Origin: an uncultured Chlorobiaceae bacterium
GTDB taxonomy: Bacteria; Bacteroidota; Chlorobiia; Chlorobiales; Chlorobiaceae
NCBI GenBank assembly: GCA_903865705.1
Contig: CAIPKT010000042.1
Coordinates: 1-43,162 of the forward strand
Reading direction: 5' to 3'
Length of the DNA stretch: 43,162 nucleotides
Shown here: positions 34,433-43,162 of the stretch, piece by piece
Layout: every line of letters starts with the position of its first letter
Position numbering within the stretch: position 1 is the first letter of the stretch
The notes under the pieces: model-generated
The model's database searches: none
Told to the model about the DNA's origin: nothing
The model's input: only the letters and a program-made list of their open reading frames with translations
Position numbers and translations under genes: made by a program

Positions 34433-35385
34433 AAGCATTTGTCCTGGCCGCAGGCCTCGGTACTCGTCTGGCTCCTTTGACCAATCATACCCCAAAGCCA
34501 CTAATCCCTGTCCTCAATGTCCCCAGCCTTTTCTACTCTTTTTTTCTTTTAAAGCAGGCAGGAATAACAGAAATTATCTGCAATATTCACCATCACGGTG
34601 ATGCCATCAGGCGATTTATCGAAACAAGTGACCTGACAGGATTGACTATCACGTTTTCAGAAGAACCAGAAATTCTCGGAACAGGGGGGGGACTGAAAAA
34701 ATGCGAAAAACTCCTTGGGGATGACGAATTTATTCTGGTCAACAGTGATATTATTACCGATATTGATTTCAACGCGCTCATAAGCCAGCATCATCGCTCT
34801 TGTTGCCCGGGAACCCTTACCCTGTTTGAGACACCGGAAGCTGCTACAATAGGATATGTCGGTGTTGAGGATGGTCTGGTAAAAGACTTCAGAGATATGC
34901 GCCATACCGGACTTGTATCCTCATTCATCTATACCGGAGTAGCCGTTCTCAGCCCGAAAATATTTCGTTTTATGAACCCGAAATTTTCGGGGATTGTTGA
35001 TACAGGATTTACAGGACTGATCGATAACGGTGGATTAAGTTTTTACCAGCATAGGGGTGTTTGGATGGATATCGGAACCATGCAGAACTACTGGCTTGCA
35101 AATATTGACACCCCCTCAGTCATGAACCATCTGGCCGTACCAATGAAGAGGGCAATAGGCATCTCTCCACACTCCATCTCATCGGAGGCAATCATCAGTC
35201 CCGATGCAAAACTTTCACGCTCCGTCATCGGCAAGGGATGCTCCATCGGGACGGAATGCACCATCACCAATTCGATACTTCTGCCCGGAGTAACACTCCA
35301 ACCGGGAAGCACGATTATTAATGCCGTTGTCGACCCCTACAGTATCACGATCATGGATGAGCCGAATCAAAACAGGAACAAATGA
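34429..35385 (+). CDS. murU: Sugar-1-phosphate nucleotidyltransferase (MurU-like)
   Basis: A 318-residue protein. The nucleotide-binding start MKAFVLAAGLGTRLAPLT and KPLIPVLNVP is followed by GTGGGLKKCE and LVNSDIITDID (metal-binding Asp). The C-terminal ~70 residues look like a left-handed helix repeat (ISSEAIISPDAKLSRSVIG, CSIGTECTI), which is longer than the ~220-residue Pseudomonas MurU and resembles GDP-mannose or glucose-1-phosphate enzymes. Coupled by ATGA overlaps to an AmgK-like kinase and a NamZ-like hydrolase, MurNAc-1-phosphate uridylyltransferase is the most likely role. Together they bypass MurA in making UDP-MurNAc. Confidence 0.75.
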   Translation: MKAFVLAAGLGTRLAPLTNHTPKPLIPVLNVPSLFYSFFLLKQAGITEIICNIHHHGDAIRRFIETSDLTGLTITFSEEPEILGTGGGLKKCEKLLGDDEFILVNSDIITDIDFNALISQHHRSCCPGTLTLFETPEAATIGYVGVEDGLVKDFRDMRHTGLVSSFIYTGVAVLSPKIFRFMNPKFSGIVDTGFTGLIDNGGLSFYQHRGVWMDIGTMQNYWLANIDTPSVMNHLAVPMKRAIGISPHSISSEAIISPDAKLSRSVIGKGCSIGTECTITNSILLPGVTLQPGSTIINAVVDPYSITIMDEPNQNRNK

Positions 35386-36548
35386 TGGTAGCAACAGGAC
35401 TGGATATCCTGCTCAGTAAGAGTGAGCATTTTCAAAACAGAAGCATTGGACTGATTGTCAATCAGAGCTCTGTAACTGCTGACCTTAAATACTCATGGAA
35501 TGAGCTGAAAGAAAGAGGAATTCATGTCAACATGATTTTTTCTCCTGAGCACGGCCTTTTCGCTACAGAACAAGACCAGATTGCCGTAAGCTACCAGCCG
35601 GCACTGGGCTGTGAAGTGGCCAGCCTTTACGGCGACTCTGCTGAGTCACTTCTTCCCGACAAAACCCTGCTCGATAATCTTGACCTTATTTTATTCGATA
35701 TTCAGGATGTCGGCTCCCGTTATTATACCTATGTCAACACCTTGGCACTCTTTATGGAAGCTGTTTCTGGCAGGGATATCGAAATCATGGTGCTCGACCG
35801 GCCGAATCCGCTGGGCGGAACGATTGTTGAGGGCCCACTGCTTGATCCTGCATTCCGCTCTTTTGTAGGAATTTTTCCTGTCCCGGTACGGCATGGCATG
35901 ACGGCCGGTGAACTAGCTCTTTTCTACCGTGATGTCAAAAAACTTGATCTCAATCTCAGTATCATCAAAATGGAAGGGTGGCGACGGTCCATGCTTTTCG
36001 GGGAAACAGGCCTGCCCTGGATTCCTCCCTCCCCGAATATGCCAACCTTTGCTACTGCTGAGGTTTATCCGGGCATGTGCCTTTTTGAAGGATTGAATGT
36101 TTCGGAAGGAAGAGGCACAACAACCCCGTTCCAGCTCTCCGGAGCACCCTTCATCAATCCGGAAGACCTTGCCGAACAATGCACGACTTACGGCCTCGAA
36201 GGGGTTCTCTTTCGCCCGGTATGGTTCAAACCAACATTTCACAAGTTCTCGGGAGAGGTTATCGGCGGTATTGGGCTGCACGTGACCGATCACTCCCGCT
36301 TCCGTTCCTTCGCCACCGGGGTTGCCATGACAGCTGCGATCCATGAGCTCTACGGGGAACACCTGCAGTTTTTAAACGGTGTTTACGAATTCAACGACAC
36401 CATCCCGGCCTTCGATCTTCTGGCTGGAAATTCCAGCATCCGTACTGCCATACTGAACGGCTGCGATACCAGGAGCACTCTTGCATCGTGGCAACGTGAC
36501 GAAGCTGAATTCTTGAGGCTCAAGCAGAATTATCACCTGTACGAATAA
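35382..36548 (+). CDS. namZ: DUF1343 / NamZ-family exo-beta-N-acetylmuramidase
   Basis: A 388-residue DUF1343 protein. Family motifs are IGLIVNQSSVT, FSPEHGLFATEQD, LILFDIQDVGSRYYTY, VLDRPNPLGG and LFEGLNVSEGRGTT. NamZ enzymes release MurNAc from the non-reducing end of peptidoglycan fragments. Known members are exported, but here the frame begins directly with ATGLDILLSKSEHFQN and no signal peptide is visible, so the enzyme should be cytoplasmic and act on imported disaccharide or muropeptide. The four-base overlap with murU shows translational coupling. Confidence 0.82.
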   Translation: MMVATGLDILLSKSEHFQNRSIGLIVNQSSVTADLKYSWNELKERGIHVNMIFSPEHGLFATEQDQIAVSYQPALGCEVASLYGDSAESLLPDKTLLDNLDLILFDIQDVGSRYYTYVNTLALFMEAVSGRDIEIMVLDRPNPLGGTIVEGPLLDPAFRSFVGIFPVPVRHGMTAGELALFYRDVKKLDLNLSIIKMEGWRRSMLFGETGLPWIPPSPNMPTFATAEVYPGMCLFEGLNVSEGRGTTTPFQLSGAPFINPEDLAEQCTTYGLEGVLFRPVWFKPTFHKFSGEVIGGIGLHVTDHSRFRSFATGVAMTAAIHELYGEHLQFLNGVYEFNDTIPAFDLLAGNSSIRTAILNGCDTRSTLASWQRDEAEFLRLKQNYHLYE

Positions 36549-36630
36549 CAGAGACATCATATCCGTCGAACACGAAAAATCATACGATACCTCAGTTAAT
36601 ACCATTTATCAACAATCTTCGAATCAGCTC

Positions 36631-38031
36631 ATGCAGCCTCTCGATCTTGCCATCATCATTCTGTTTCTGGCCGGCAACACCTTTTTCGGCCTTTGGCATG
36701 GCAAAAGCAATAAAAGCACAAAAGATTATTTCATCGGCAACCATACACTGCCCTGGATAGTCTCGATGCTCTCCATTGTCGCATCAGAAACCTCTGTACT
36801 GACCTTCGTCAGCGTACCCGGCCTTGCATTCCGAGGCAACTGGAGCTTCTTGCAGCTTGCCATGGGCTACATCATCGGAAGGATTCTGGTCAGCTTCGTG
36901 CTCCTGCCAATGTATTTCAAGCACGGCGTCAGCTCTATCTATGAAATCATCGGTATCCGCTTCGGTCCGGGCATGCAGAAACTGGCTGCTGTCATTTTTC
37001 TGGTTACCAGGACGCTTGGCGATGCCATCAGATTTCTGGCTGCCGGTGTTATTGTGCAGGTGGTTACCGGCTGGTCACTGCCGCAGTCCGTCATGATTAT
37101 TGGTATCGTGACACTTGTCTACACCCTCTCTGGCGGCATCAAAGCCGTGGTCTGGCTTGAAAGCTTCCAGTTCGCACTTTATCTTCTCGGCGGCATTCTC
37201 TCCATACTCTTCCTGCTTGAGAGCATCAACATGGGTATCCCCGAAATTGTAGCCTCGCTTGCAAACGCCGGCAAACTCAAAATCATCAATCCAGATCCCA
37301 ATATTTTAACCAATCCGTTCGCATTTTTCAGCGCATTTATCGGAGGTATTCTGCTTTCTCTCTCCTCGCACGGTGTCGACCACATGATGGTACAACGTGT
37401 TCTTGGCTGCAAAGATCTCCGATCAGCAAAAAAAGCGATGATAGGAAGCGGCATTTTTGTTTTTTTCCAGTTTTCTGTTTTTCTTCTTGTCGGCTCTCTG
37501 CTCTCCGTGTTCATGCAGGGCATACCCATGGAAAAAGACCGGGAATTTGCCTATTTTATTGTGAACTATCTGCCTACAGGACTGAAAGGTTTGCTGATTG
37601 CCGGCGTCCTGTCAGCAGCTATGTCTACGCACAGTTCGGCCATCAACGCCCTCGCATCCTCCACAGTAAATGATATTCTTGGCGGAAAAAGCTCTCTTGG
37701 CTCATCACGGCTGATCAGTCTCGCCTGGGCAATCCTCCTTATCATCATTGCACTCATGTTTGATGCCGGAAACGAGGCCATTATCATGGTTGGACTTGAA
37801 ATTGCATCATTCACCTATGGCGGACTTCTAGGACTCTTTCTCTTGTCAAAAAGCAAGCGAGCATTTCACCCTGCAAGTCTCGGCATCGGGCTTGTTGCCA
37901 GTATGGGCATCGTTTTTCTCCTTAAATTTCTCGGGCTGGCATGGACCTGGTACATCACCGTTTCGGTTTTGGTGAATTTACTGGTCACCACAGGTTTTGA
38001 TCTGACGTTCTTTAAAAAAAAGATTAAATGA
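36631..38031 (+). CDS. Sodium:solute symporter (SSS family)
   Basis: A 466-residue membrane protein with about 12-13 helices. SSS hallmarks are KSTKDYFIGNHTLPWIVSM near helix 1, ASETSVLTFVSVPG, GYIIGRILVSFVLLP and AAMSTHSSAINALASS, the sodium-site region. It follows the NamZ gene by 82 bases on the same strand and probably belongs to the amino-sugar salvage operon, bringing in MurNAc, GlcNAc-MurNAc or another cell-wall sugar. Substrate cannot be read from the sequence, and a sialic-acid or general sugar symporter is the alternative. Confidence 0.85.
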   Translation: MQPLDLAIIILFLAGNTFFGLWHGKSNKSTKDYFIGNHTLPWIVSMLSIVASETSVLTFVSVPGLAFRGNWSFLQLAMGYIIGRILVSFVLLPMYFKHGVSSIYEIIGIRFGPGMQKLAAVIFLVTRTLGDAIRFLAAGVIVQVVTGWSLPQSVMIIGIVTLVYTLSGGIKAVVWLESFQFALYLLGGILSILFLLESINMGIPEIVASLANAGKLKIINPDPNILTNPFAFFSAFIGGILLSLSSHGVDHMMVQRVLGCKDLRSAKKAMIGSGIFVFFQFSVFLLVGSLLSVFMQGIPMEKDREFAYFIVNYLPTGLKGLLIAGVLSAAMSTHSSAINALASSTVNDILGGKSSLGSSRLISLAWAILLIIIALMFDAGNEAIIMVGLEIASFTYGGLLGLFLLSKSKRAFHPASLGIGLVASMGIVFLLKFLGLAWTWYITVSVLVNLLVTTGFDLTFFKKKIK

Positions 38032-38115
38032 AGCGCAATAGTTTTATTACGAAATAAAACCCTTATTTTCTCCGCAACAGAACGCGAGGGATTAAGCAAA
38101 AATTGCGTTTCGGCT

Positions 38116-38135
38116 GATAAGTCTTCAGACTTATC
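38116..38135. repeat. Near-perfect palindrome after the symporter gene
   Basis: GATAAGTCT-TC-AGACTTATC has 9-base arms and a two-base centre, 85 bases after the symporter stop. No T-run follows, so it is not a standard terminator. It could be an operator for the sensor kinase gene 113 bases downstream. Confidence 0.4.
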
Positions 38136-38248
38136 CCCTCTTTAACGGAGGAGGTGTTAAAGCTGTATGCAAATAACCCCGGCAACACCAGGAAGATGAT
38201 CACCTAACAAGACGGCACTGTTCAGAACGTTCGAATCGGTAATACATC

Positions 38249-41200
38249 ATGCATAACAAAGAGAGAGTCGATTTAGACATCGAACCTGAGGGCTGGCTAA
38301 AGGAGAATGCTGCTCTCAAAAAAAAGCTTTACGCCCTTGAAGAGAGTACCCTTACTCTGGAAGCATCAAACAAGTTGCTCCGCATGGTTGTGGATGGGAC
38401 ACAAGCTGGGTACTGGGACTGGAATATCAAGACAGGAGAGTTGTCCATTAATACCTATTGGGCATCAATAGTCGGCTACAGCCTTGATGAGCTTAAACCG
38501 ATAACCTTCGACACCTGGACAGCTCTATGTCACCCGGATGATATACCCCTCATCAATCAACACCTTGAAAAGCATTTTGCCGGGAACACAACTTATTATG
38601 ACCTTGAACTCCGGATGCGTCACAAACTCGGACACTGGATCCGGGTACACGCCAAGGGCAAGATTTTTGAGCACGACACAGACGGCAAGCCGCTCCGCAT
38701 GGTCGGTTCCCATCAGGATATCACCGCACGATATAACTCGGAACAGGCGCTCGCCCGCAGCCGGGAATTTGAACATCTCGTAACAGCCCTCTCAAATAAG
38801 TTTATCAATCTGCCATTCGAGCAAATTGATGCCGTGATCTCTGACACACTCCAGCGCATCGCTGAATATGTCGAAGCTGACCGGAGCTACGTTTTCCAGT
38901 TTCGTGACGATCTTCGCTTCATGAACAATACCCATGAATGGTGTGCAGAAGGCGTTAATCCAGAGATCGATTCACTGCAAGGACTTGAAACCAGCGGCTT
39001 CCCCTGGTGGATGGGGCAGATAAGAAACAATATGGTCATTCATCTCCCCCGGATCGCCGATATGGGAATGGAGGTGGCAGCCGAAAAAGAGATTCTTGAA
39101 TCCCAGAATATCAAATCGCTTATTGTCATTCCACTTGTCTCAGGGTCAAACGCTTTTGGTTATATCGGTTTTGATGCCGTGAAACAAGAAAAAGAGTGGC
39201 CACCGGAAACCATCTCCATTTTGAAGCTCGCAGGAGTCATTATTGCCAATGCACTGCAACGTAACCAAGCTGAACACTTTATCCAGGCAGAGTTGGATCT
39301 TGCCATTCAACTTAACCGATCATCAAGCGTTCTGGAAACCCTGCAAATTTGCCTTCATGTAGCAATTTTAGTTTCCGGACTGGATTGTGGAGGTATTTAT
39401 CTGGTTAACCAGCTCGAGAAAACAATCACCCTTGCCATTCATGAAGGGTTACCACAGCACTTCATCAATCACTCAGCATTATACCACTTCGATTCCGAAA
39501 ATGCCCGGCTGATCCTGAAGGGAAAGCCAGTATATGCACAATTTAATGAACTTGACCTGAAAATCCGTCTGCCAATCCAGACTGAACAACTGAAAGCCAT
39601 TGCCCTCCTCCCGATAACCTATCGAGGAGAGGTTATCGCATGCCTCAATGTCGCTTCACACACCATGGCAAAGGTGCCAACATTTACCCGGAAAAGGCTC
39701 GAAACCATTACATCGCATATCGGATCAGCAATCATGCAAGCGCGTCATGAAGAGTCAATCTCTGAAGAAAAAAGAAACCTTGAATCGCTGTTTGACACCA
39801 TTGATGATTTCCTCTTCATTGTAAACATGGATGGCAATATTATTCACACGAATGCTACGGTAAGAAAAAAACTGGGCTACTCTGCAGAAGAGATCGTCAA
39901 TAAGCCTGTGCTTTATTTTCACCCCGAAAAGCAGTGGAATACCGCAAATGAAAATATTGCCGGGATGCTTTCCGGGACTAAGAGTGCCTGCCAAGTCCCA
40001 TTAATAACAAGTTCCGGTAACCTGATACCCGTCGAAACAAAGGTTACTAAAGGCCTCTGGAACAACAAGCCGGCCCTGTTCGGCATCAGCCGCGATTTTT
40101 CAGAGCGCATCCTTTCTGAAAAAAAATTGATCGAAAGTGAAAAAAGGTTCCGGGAACTGACCGAACTGCTCCCACTCACGCTTTTTGAGACTGATATCAG
40201 AGGTGTTGTGACGTATGCCAATGCCAAAAGCTTCGAAGTCTTCGACTACAACGCCCCTGGCATCACCAAGAAGAGAGCTTTCGACTGCACCACCCCGGAG
40301 ATCAAAAAGAAAAGTTTTTTCGCCATTAATTTCTGGATTCCGCAAGATGCAAAAAAAGCATTACTCCATTTAGAAGCTATAAAAAAAGGGCATCATATTT
40401 CCGCGGAGTATACGGCTCGAAGAAAAAATGGAAGCACCTTCCCCGTCCAGGTCTACAGCTTGCCGATCATTCATGACGATCTGGTCAAGGGAATTCGAAG
40501 CATCGTCGTAGACCTTTCTGAAATGAAAAAAGCGGAATCTGCCCGAAGAAACAATGAGATTCAAAAACGGATTGCCAAGGAGTTCGAAGCCCTAATTCAT
40601 AACATTCCCGGAACTGTCTATCAAACCAATCATGAAGGCAATACGACAATCTTCTCAATGTTCAATGATATTCTGAATGATTATACCAAAGAGGAGTTTG
40701 CTCATGGACTTTTTGAAACCGGGATGATCATCCATCAAGACGATCGGGACGAAGTCGTCGCTGCAAACCTGAAACTGAAATCGACAAAAGCATCCCAAGC
40801 CCTTTTGTACCGGATCATCATGCCAAACGGATCCATCAAGTGGCTCGAAGACAGGAAGACCCCCATTTTTTCAGTCGCGGGGCGCTTCACTGGAGTAGAC
40901 GGCATTCTGTTTGACGTCACAGGACGCGTCTTAGCGCAGGAAGAAAAACTACAGCTCGAATCCAATATCCGCAGAAAATTGCGTCTTGAATCAATCGGAA
41001 CACTTGCCGGCGGTATTGCGCATGATTTCAACAATATCCTCACACCTATACTTGGTTATGCTGAAATGGGAATATTCAGCATAACCAAGGACACACTGCT
41101 CTATGGATATTTCAGCGAAATTATCCAAGCCGCAGAACGCGCAAAAAATCTGGTTGCACAAATCCTGACATTCAGCATGGCCCAGGATAGTACTCCGGAT

Positions 41201-42109
41201 ATTGTCAGCGTTCAGGAAATTATCGATGAAGCACTCCAGCTTCTCCGACCATCAATACCCTCGACGATCACTATTAAAAAACATCTTGATAAATCGTGCC
41301 GCTCAATACTAGCCGATCCATCACAAATCCATCAGGTCATTATCAATCTTTGCATCAATGCATTCCAGGCAATGGAAAAATCTGGAGGCTTATTGACGAT
41401 TACACTCAAAGAGATCATTGTCGATAAAGTCATGCAAAAAATGCTCCCAAAACTTGATGAGGAATGCTATGTCAAGCTCAGCATTTCCGATACTGGATCA
41501 GGAATTAGTGAGAACAACATTGACCGAATATTCGAACCATTCTTTACAACAAAATCAGTCAATGAGGGAACCGGCCTCGGTCTTTCCGTTGTCCACGGTA
41601 TTATCGCAAGCTTTAAAGGCGATATTAGTGTTAACAGTATTTCCGGCAAAGGAACCACCTTCAATATCTATCTTCCGGTTGTCAACAAAGCATGCGAAAA
41701 GAAAGCCTTAATTGAATCCATTGCAAAAGGATATGGCAACATTCTCTTTGTTGATGATGAATCGACAATACTGAAAATGATGACGATAATGATCACGAAT
41801 CTTGGATTCAAGATAAAGGCAATGAGCTCGCCCTTGAAGGCACTTTCACTATTTCAGAAAAAGCTGGACAACTTTAACCTTGTTATTACGGATATGACCA
41901 TGCCAGAAATGACAGGACTTGAACTTGCCAGTGAAATACACAAAATAAGTCCCAAAATGCCTATTATCCTTTTAACCGGGTATGAGAAGGATATTGAGCA
42001 AACCAAAACTCTCGCTGATTACGGAATTTGCAAATTATTGATAAAACCGGTCAGACTCGCAGATATGGCCGCAACAATCAATGACGTAATTTTTTCAACT
42101 ACTGCATAA
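38249..42109 (+). CDS. Large PAS/GAF hybrid sensor histidine kinase
   Basis: A 1286-residue soluble kinase without membrane segments. Domain order by eye: coiled coil (1-45), PAS (about 45-168), GAF (175-340), a second GAF-like domain (345-500), PAS (510-628), PAS (632-765), PAS (775-905), dimerisation/phosphoacceptor domain with His925 in GGIAHDFNNI, ATPase domain with NLCINAFQAM (N box), DTGSGISE and GTGLGLSVVHG, and a receiver domain (1163-1283) with Asp1215 in VITDMTMPEMTG. The HDFNN type is common in hybrid kinases. No Cys of a phytochrome bilin site is evident in the GAFs. The signal is unknown. A stand-alone receiver follows 10 bases later. Confidence 0.92.
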   Translation: MHNKERVDLDIEPEGWLKENAALKKKLYALEESTLTLEASNKLLRMVVDGTQAGYWDWNIKTGELSINTYWASIVGYSLDELKPITFDTWTALCHPDDIPLINQHLEKHFAGNTTYYDLELRMRHKLGHWIRVHAKGKIFEHDTDGKPLRMVGSHQDITARYNSEQALARSREFEHLVTALSNKFINLPFEQIDAVISDTLQRIAEYVEADRSYVFQFRDDLRFMNNTHEWCAEGVNPEIDSLQGLETSGFPWWMGQIRNNMVIHLPRIADMGMEVAAEKEILESQNIKSLIVIPLVSGSNAFGYIGFDAVKQEKEWPPETISILKLAGVIIANALQRNQAEHFIQAELDLAIQLNRSSSVLETLQICLHVAILVSGLDCGGIYLVNQLEKTITLAIHEGLPQHFINHSALYHFDSENARLILKGKPVYAQFNELDLKIRLPIQTEQLKAIALLPITYRGEVIACLNVASHTMAKVPTFTRKRLETITSHIGSAIMQARHEESISEEKRNLESLFDTIDDFLFIVNMDGNIIHTNATVRKKLGYSAEEIVNKPVLYFHPEKQWNTANENIAGMLSGTKSACQVPLITSSGNLIPVETKVTKGLWNNKPALFGISRDFSERILSEKKLIESEKRFRELTELLPLTLFETDIRGVVTYANAKSFEVFDYNAPGITKKRAFDCTTPEIKKKSFFAINFWIPQDAKKALLHLEAIKKGHHISAEYTARRKNGSTFPVQVYSLPIIHDDLVKGIRSIVVDLSEMKKAESARRNNEIQKRIAKEFEALIHNIPGTVYQTNHEGNTTIFSMFNDILNDYTKEEFAHGLFETGMIIHQDDRDEVVAANLKLKSTKASQALLYRIIMPNGSIKWLEDRKTPIFSVAGRFTGVDGILFDVTGRVLAQEEKLQLESNIRRKLRLESIGTLAGGIAHDFNNILTPILGYAEMGIFSITKDTLLYGYFSEIIQAAERAKNLVAQILTFSMAQDSTPDIVSVQEIIDEALQLLRPSIPSTITIKKHLDKSCRSILADPSQIHQVIINLCINAFQAMEKSGGLLTITLKEIIVDKVMQKMLPKLDEECYVKLSISDTGSGISENNIDRIFEPFFTTKSVNEGTGLGLSVVHGIIASFKGDISVNSISGKGTTFNIYLPVVNKACEKKALIESIAKGYGNILFVDDESTILKMMTIMITNLGFKIKAMSSPLKALSLFQKKLDNFNLVITDMTMPEMTGLELASEIHKISPKMPIILLTGYEKDIEQTKTLADYGICKLLIKPVRLADMAATINDVIFSTTA

Positions 42110-42119
42110 CTCTGTCCTT

Positions 42120-42479
42120 ATGAAAATACTTGTTATCGACGATGACGCTGCGGTCAGAAAATTTATCACCCTGATACTGCAGAGAAAAAAACATACCGTT
42201 TTGGAAGCTGATAACGGGGTAAACGGCCTCAAGCTTTTGCAGGAGCACCAAGACATTTCAGTCATGATAACTGACCTCATCATGCCCGAAAAAGAGGGAA
42301 TTGAAACAATTATAGAAGTCCGGCAACAATACCCGGGTATAAAAATCCTTGCAATTTCGGGTGGAGGCAAAGTCAGTCCTGATAATTATCTCGTTATCGC
42401 GGATGCTCTCGGAGCGCACTCCACCCTAAAAAAGCCGTTCAGTGGTCAGGAACTGATACAGGCCATTGAAAATCTCTAA
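42120..42479 (+). CDS. Single-domain response regulator
   Basis: A 119-residue receiver domain and nothing else. The acidic pocket is IDDDAA near the N-terminus, the phosphoacceptor is Asp52 in MITDLIMPEKEG, the Thr/Ser position is in LAISGGG and the Lys is in TLKKPF. Without a DNA-binding or enzymatic output, it is either a phosphorelay shuttle or acts by protein contact. It starts 10 bases after the hybrid kinase gene, its likely partner. Confidence 0.92.
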   Translation: MKILVIDDDAAVRKFITLILQRKKHTVLEADNGVNGLKLLQEHQDISVMITDLIMPEKEGIETIIEVRQQYPGIKILAISGGGKVSPDNYLVIADALGAHSTLKKPFSGQELIQAIENL

Positions 42480-42519
42480 TAAAAATTAATGTCTACAATG
42501 GAAACGGGCGATGAACAAA

Positions 42520-43162
42520 CTATCCTGGAAGTAAATCATAGTATTGCTCAAGACCCGATTGCTCCTCCTCACTCTCATTGATGACTTCAAAGGTTTTATT
42601 TTTAGCTTTTTCAGTCCATAAAGCCGCCACAAGAAGCTCTGCAACATCAGATCGGTTAATCCATCCGTTCCACAACCTGTCTCCGGTTTCAACATGGAGC
42701 TTATGCTTTAACGGTTCGCCATCTTTCAAACCACCAGGCCTGACGATGGTATAGGAGAGTGGTGATTGTGAAAATACCGCCCGCACGTGCTCCTCTGCTT
42801 CCCATTTTTTCAGCAAGACACCAGCAAAAAGATTAAGCGGATGATACCACCGTGTTACAGCAAGAGAACTGACAAGCCCGAAATGCTTTACCCCAGCTTT
42901 AGCAGCTTCATCTACAAGCCTTATAACCCCATCCCTGTCAACATCAGCCGGTGATGACTCCCCCGAGTAGGAACTGGAGCCAAGGGCTGATATAACTGCT
43001 TCACACCCCTTGACCGCAAGGCCTATGTCGGAAGCACTTTGTATTTTACCTTCAACAATCTCAACACCCTCTCCAAACAAACTAATAGCTTTAGCTTTGT
43101 CCCGTGCAAACACCCTAACCGGAACCCCGTACTGCAGAAGCCTTTTCACCACCCACTGACCA
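42520..43162 (-). CDS. NAD(P)-binding atypical short-chain dehydrogenase (partial)
   Basis: About 214 residues of a protein whose start is beyond the window edge; the Rossmann GxxGxxG motif would lie there, as the first visible residues are GQWVVKRLL. Then come VRVFARDKAKA, a strand with VEGKIQSA, VISALGSSSYSG, FGLVSSLAVTRW (Ser of the dehydrogenase site), YTIVRPGGLKDG and INRSDVAELLVAAL. This is the NmrA/SDR_a5-like group, common in phototrophs, where members act as reductases or redox-linked chaperones. The stop is at 42520. Nothing identifies the substrate. It is convergent with the response regulator gene, 40 bases away. Confidence 0.8.
   Translation of the reverse strand, partial: GQWVVKRLLQYGVPVRVFARDKAKAISLFGEGVEIVEGKIQSASDIGLAVKGCEAVISALGSSSYSGESSPADVDRDGVIRLVDEAAKAGVKHFGLVSSLAVTRWYHPLNLFAGVLLKKWEAEEHVRAVFSQSPLSYTIVRPGGLKDGEPLKHKLHVETGDRLWNGWINRSDVAELLVAALWTEKAKNKTFEVINESEEEQSGLEQYYDLLPG

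Noticed and set aside
38228-38240. GTTCGAATC, resembling a tRNA T-loop
   Set aside because: Flanking bases do not pair as a T-stem and there is no acceptor stem or anticodon arm nearby.

Overview
The window reads as a chromosomal segment of a green sulfur bacterium (Chlorobiaceae). The evidence is a set of lineage-specific pigment and antenna genes: bchZ, bchU, a BchF/BchV hydratase, two chlorosome envelope proteins of the CsmB/CsmF family, a BchQ/BchR-like radical SAM protein, and the HdrB-like type-E succinate dehydrogenase/fumarate reductase used in reductive-TCA metabolism. A BciD-like radical SAM protein together with an intact bchU suggests, but does not prove, a brown strain making BChl e. 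No species is claimed.

Layout. 1-4767: end of gcvPB, an HNH nuclease, a deaminase, an exported NagZ-type glycosidase and bchZ. 4948-9243: thrS-infC-rpmI-rplT-pheS. 9249-10263: a HepT/MntA toxin-antitoxin pair lying between pheS and a decayed second copy of the pheS 3' region. 10272-16003: a 59-residue wHTH protein, hemE, the three-gene sdh operon and a CBS protein, all on the minus strand. 16201-22402: an efflux operon read from a CsoR/CstR-family repressor gene with a palindromic operator in front of it; the order is repressor, TolC, a severely shortened adaptor, RND pump, P-II-like protein, metallo-beta-lactamase-fold hydrolase.

22535-33339 is the pigment and chlorosome region. It holds a DUF1997 protein, two small proteins (one with a CsmB-like tail), a B12-type radical SAM gene with a 38-residue membrane microprotein behind it, a Nif11 protein, the BciD-like gene, a two-helix membrane protein, the BchF/BchV hydratase, bchU, csmF-like, a flavodoxin-PCP_red fusion and csmB. 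Scars of an ISL3-type transposase, an IS5-type transposase and a group II intron lie between these genes, which points to past rearrangement or transfer.

33428-38031 is a translationally coupled peptidoglycan-sugar salvage operon (AmgK, MurU, NamZ/DUF1343) followed by a sodium:solute symporter. It fits functionally with the exported NagZ at 1562. 38249-42479 is a very large PAS/GAF hybrid histidine kinase followed at once by a single-domain response regulator. The window ends inside an NAD(P)-binding atypical SDR gene on the minus strand.

The most interesting candidates are the flavodoxin-PCP_red fusion beside chlorosome genes, the RND operon with an adaptor lacking its hairpin and lipoyl domains under a CstR-like repressor, the CsmB-like tail on an otherwise unknown protein, the 38-residue membrane protein, and the broken pheS duplicate flanking the toxin-antitoxin pair.
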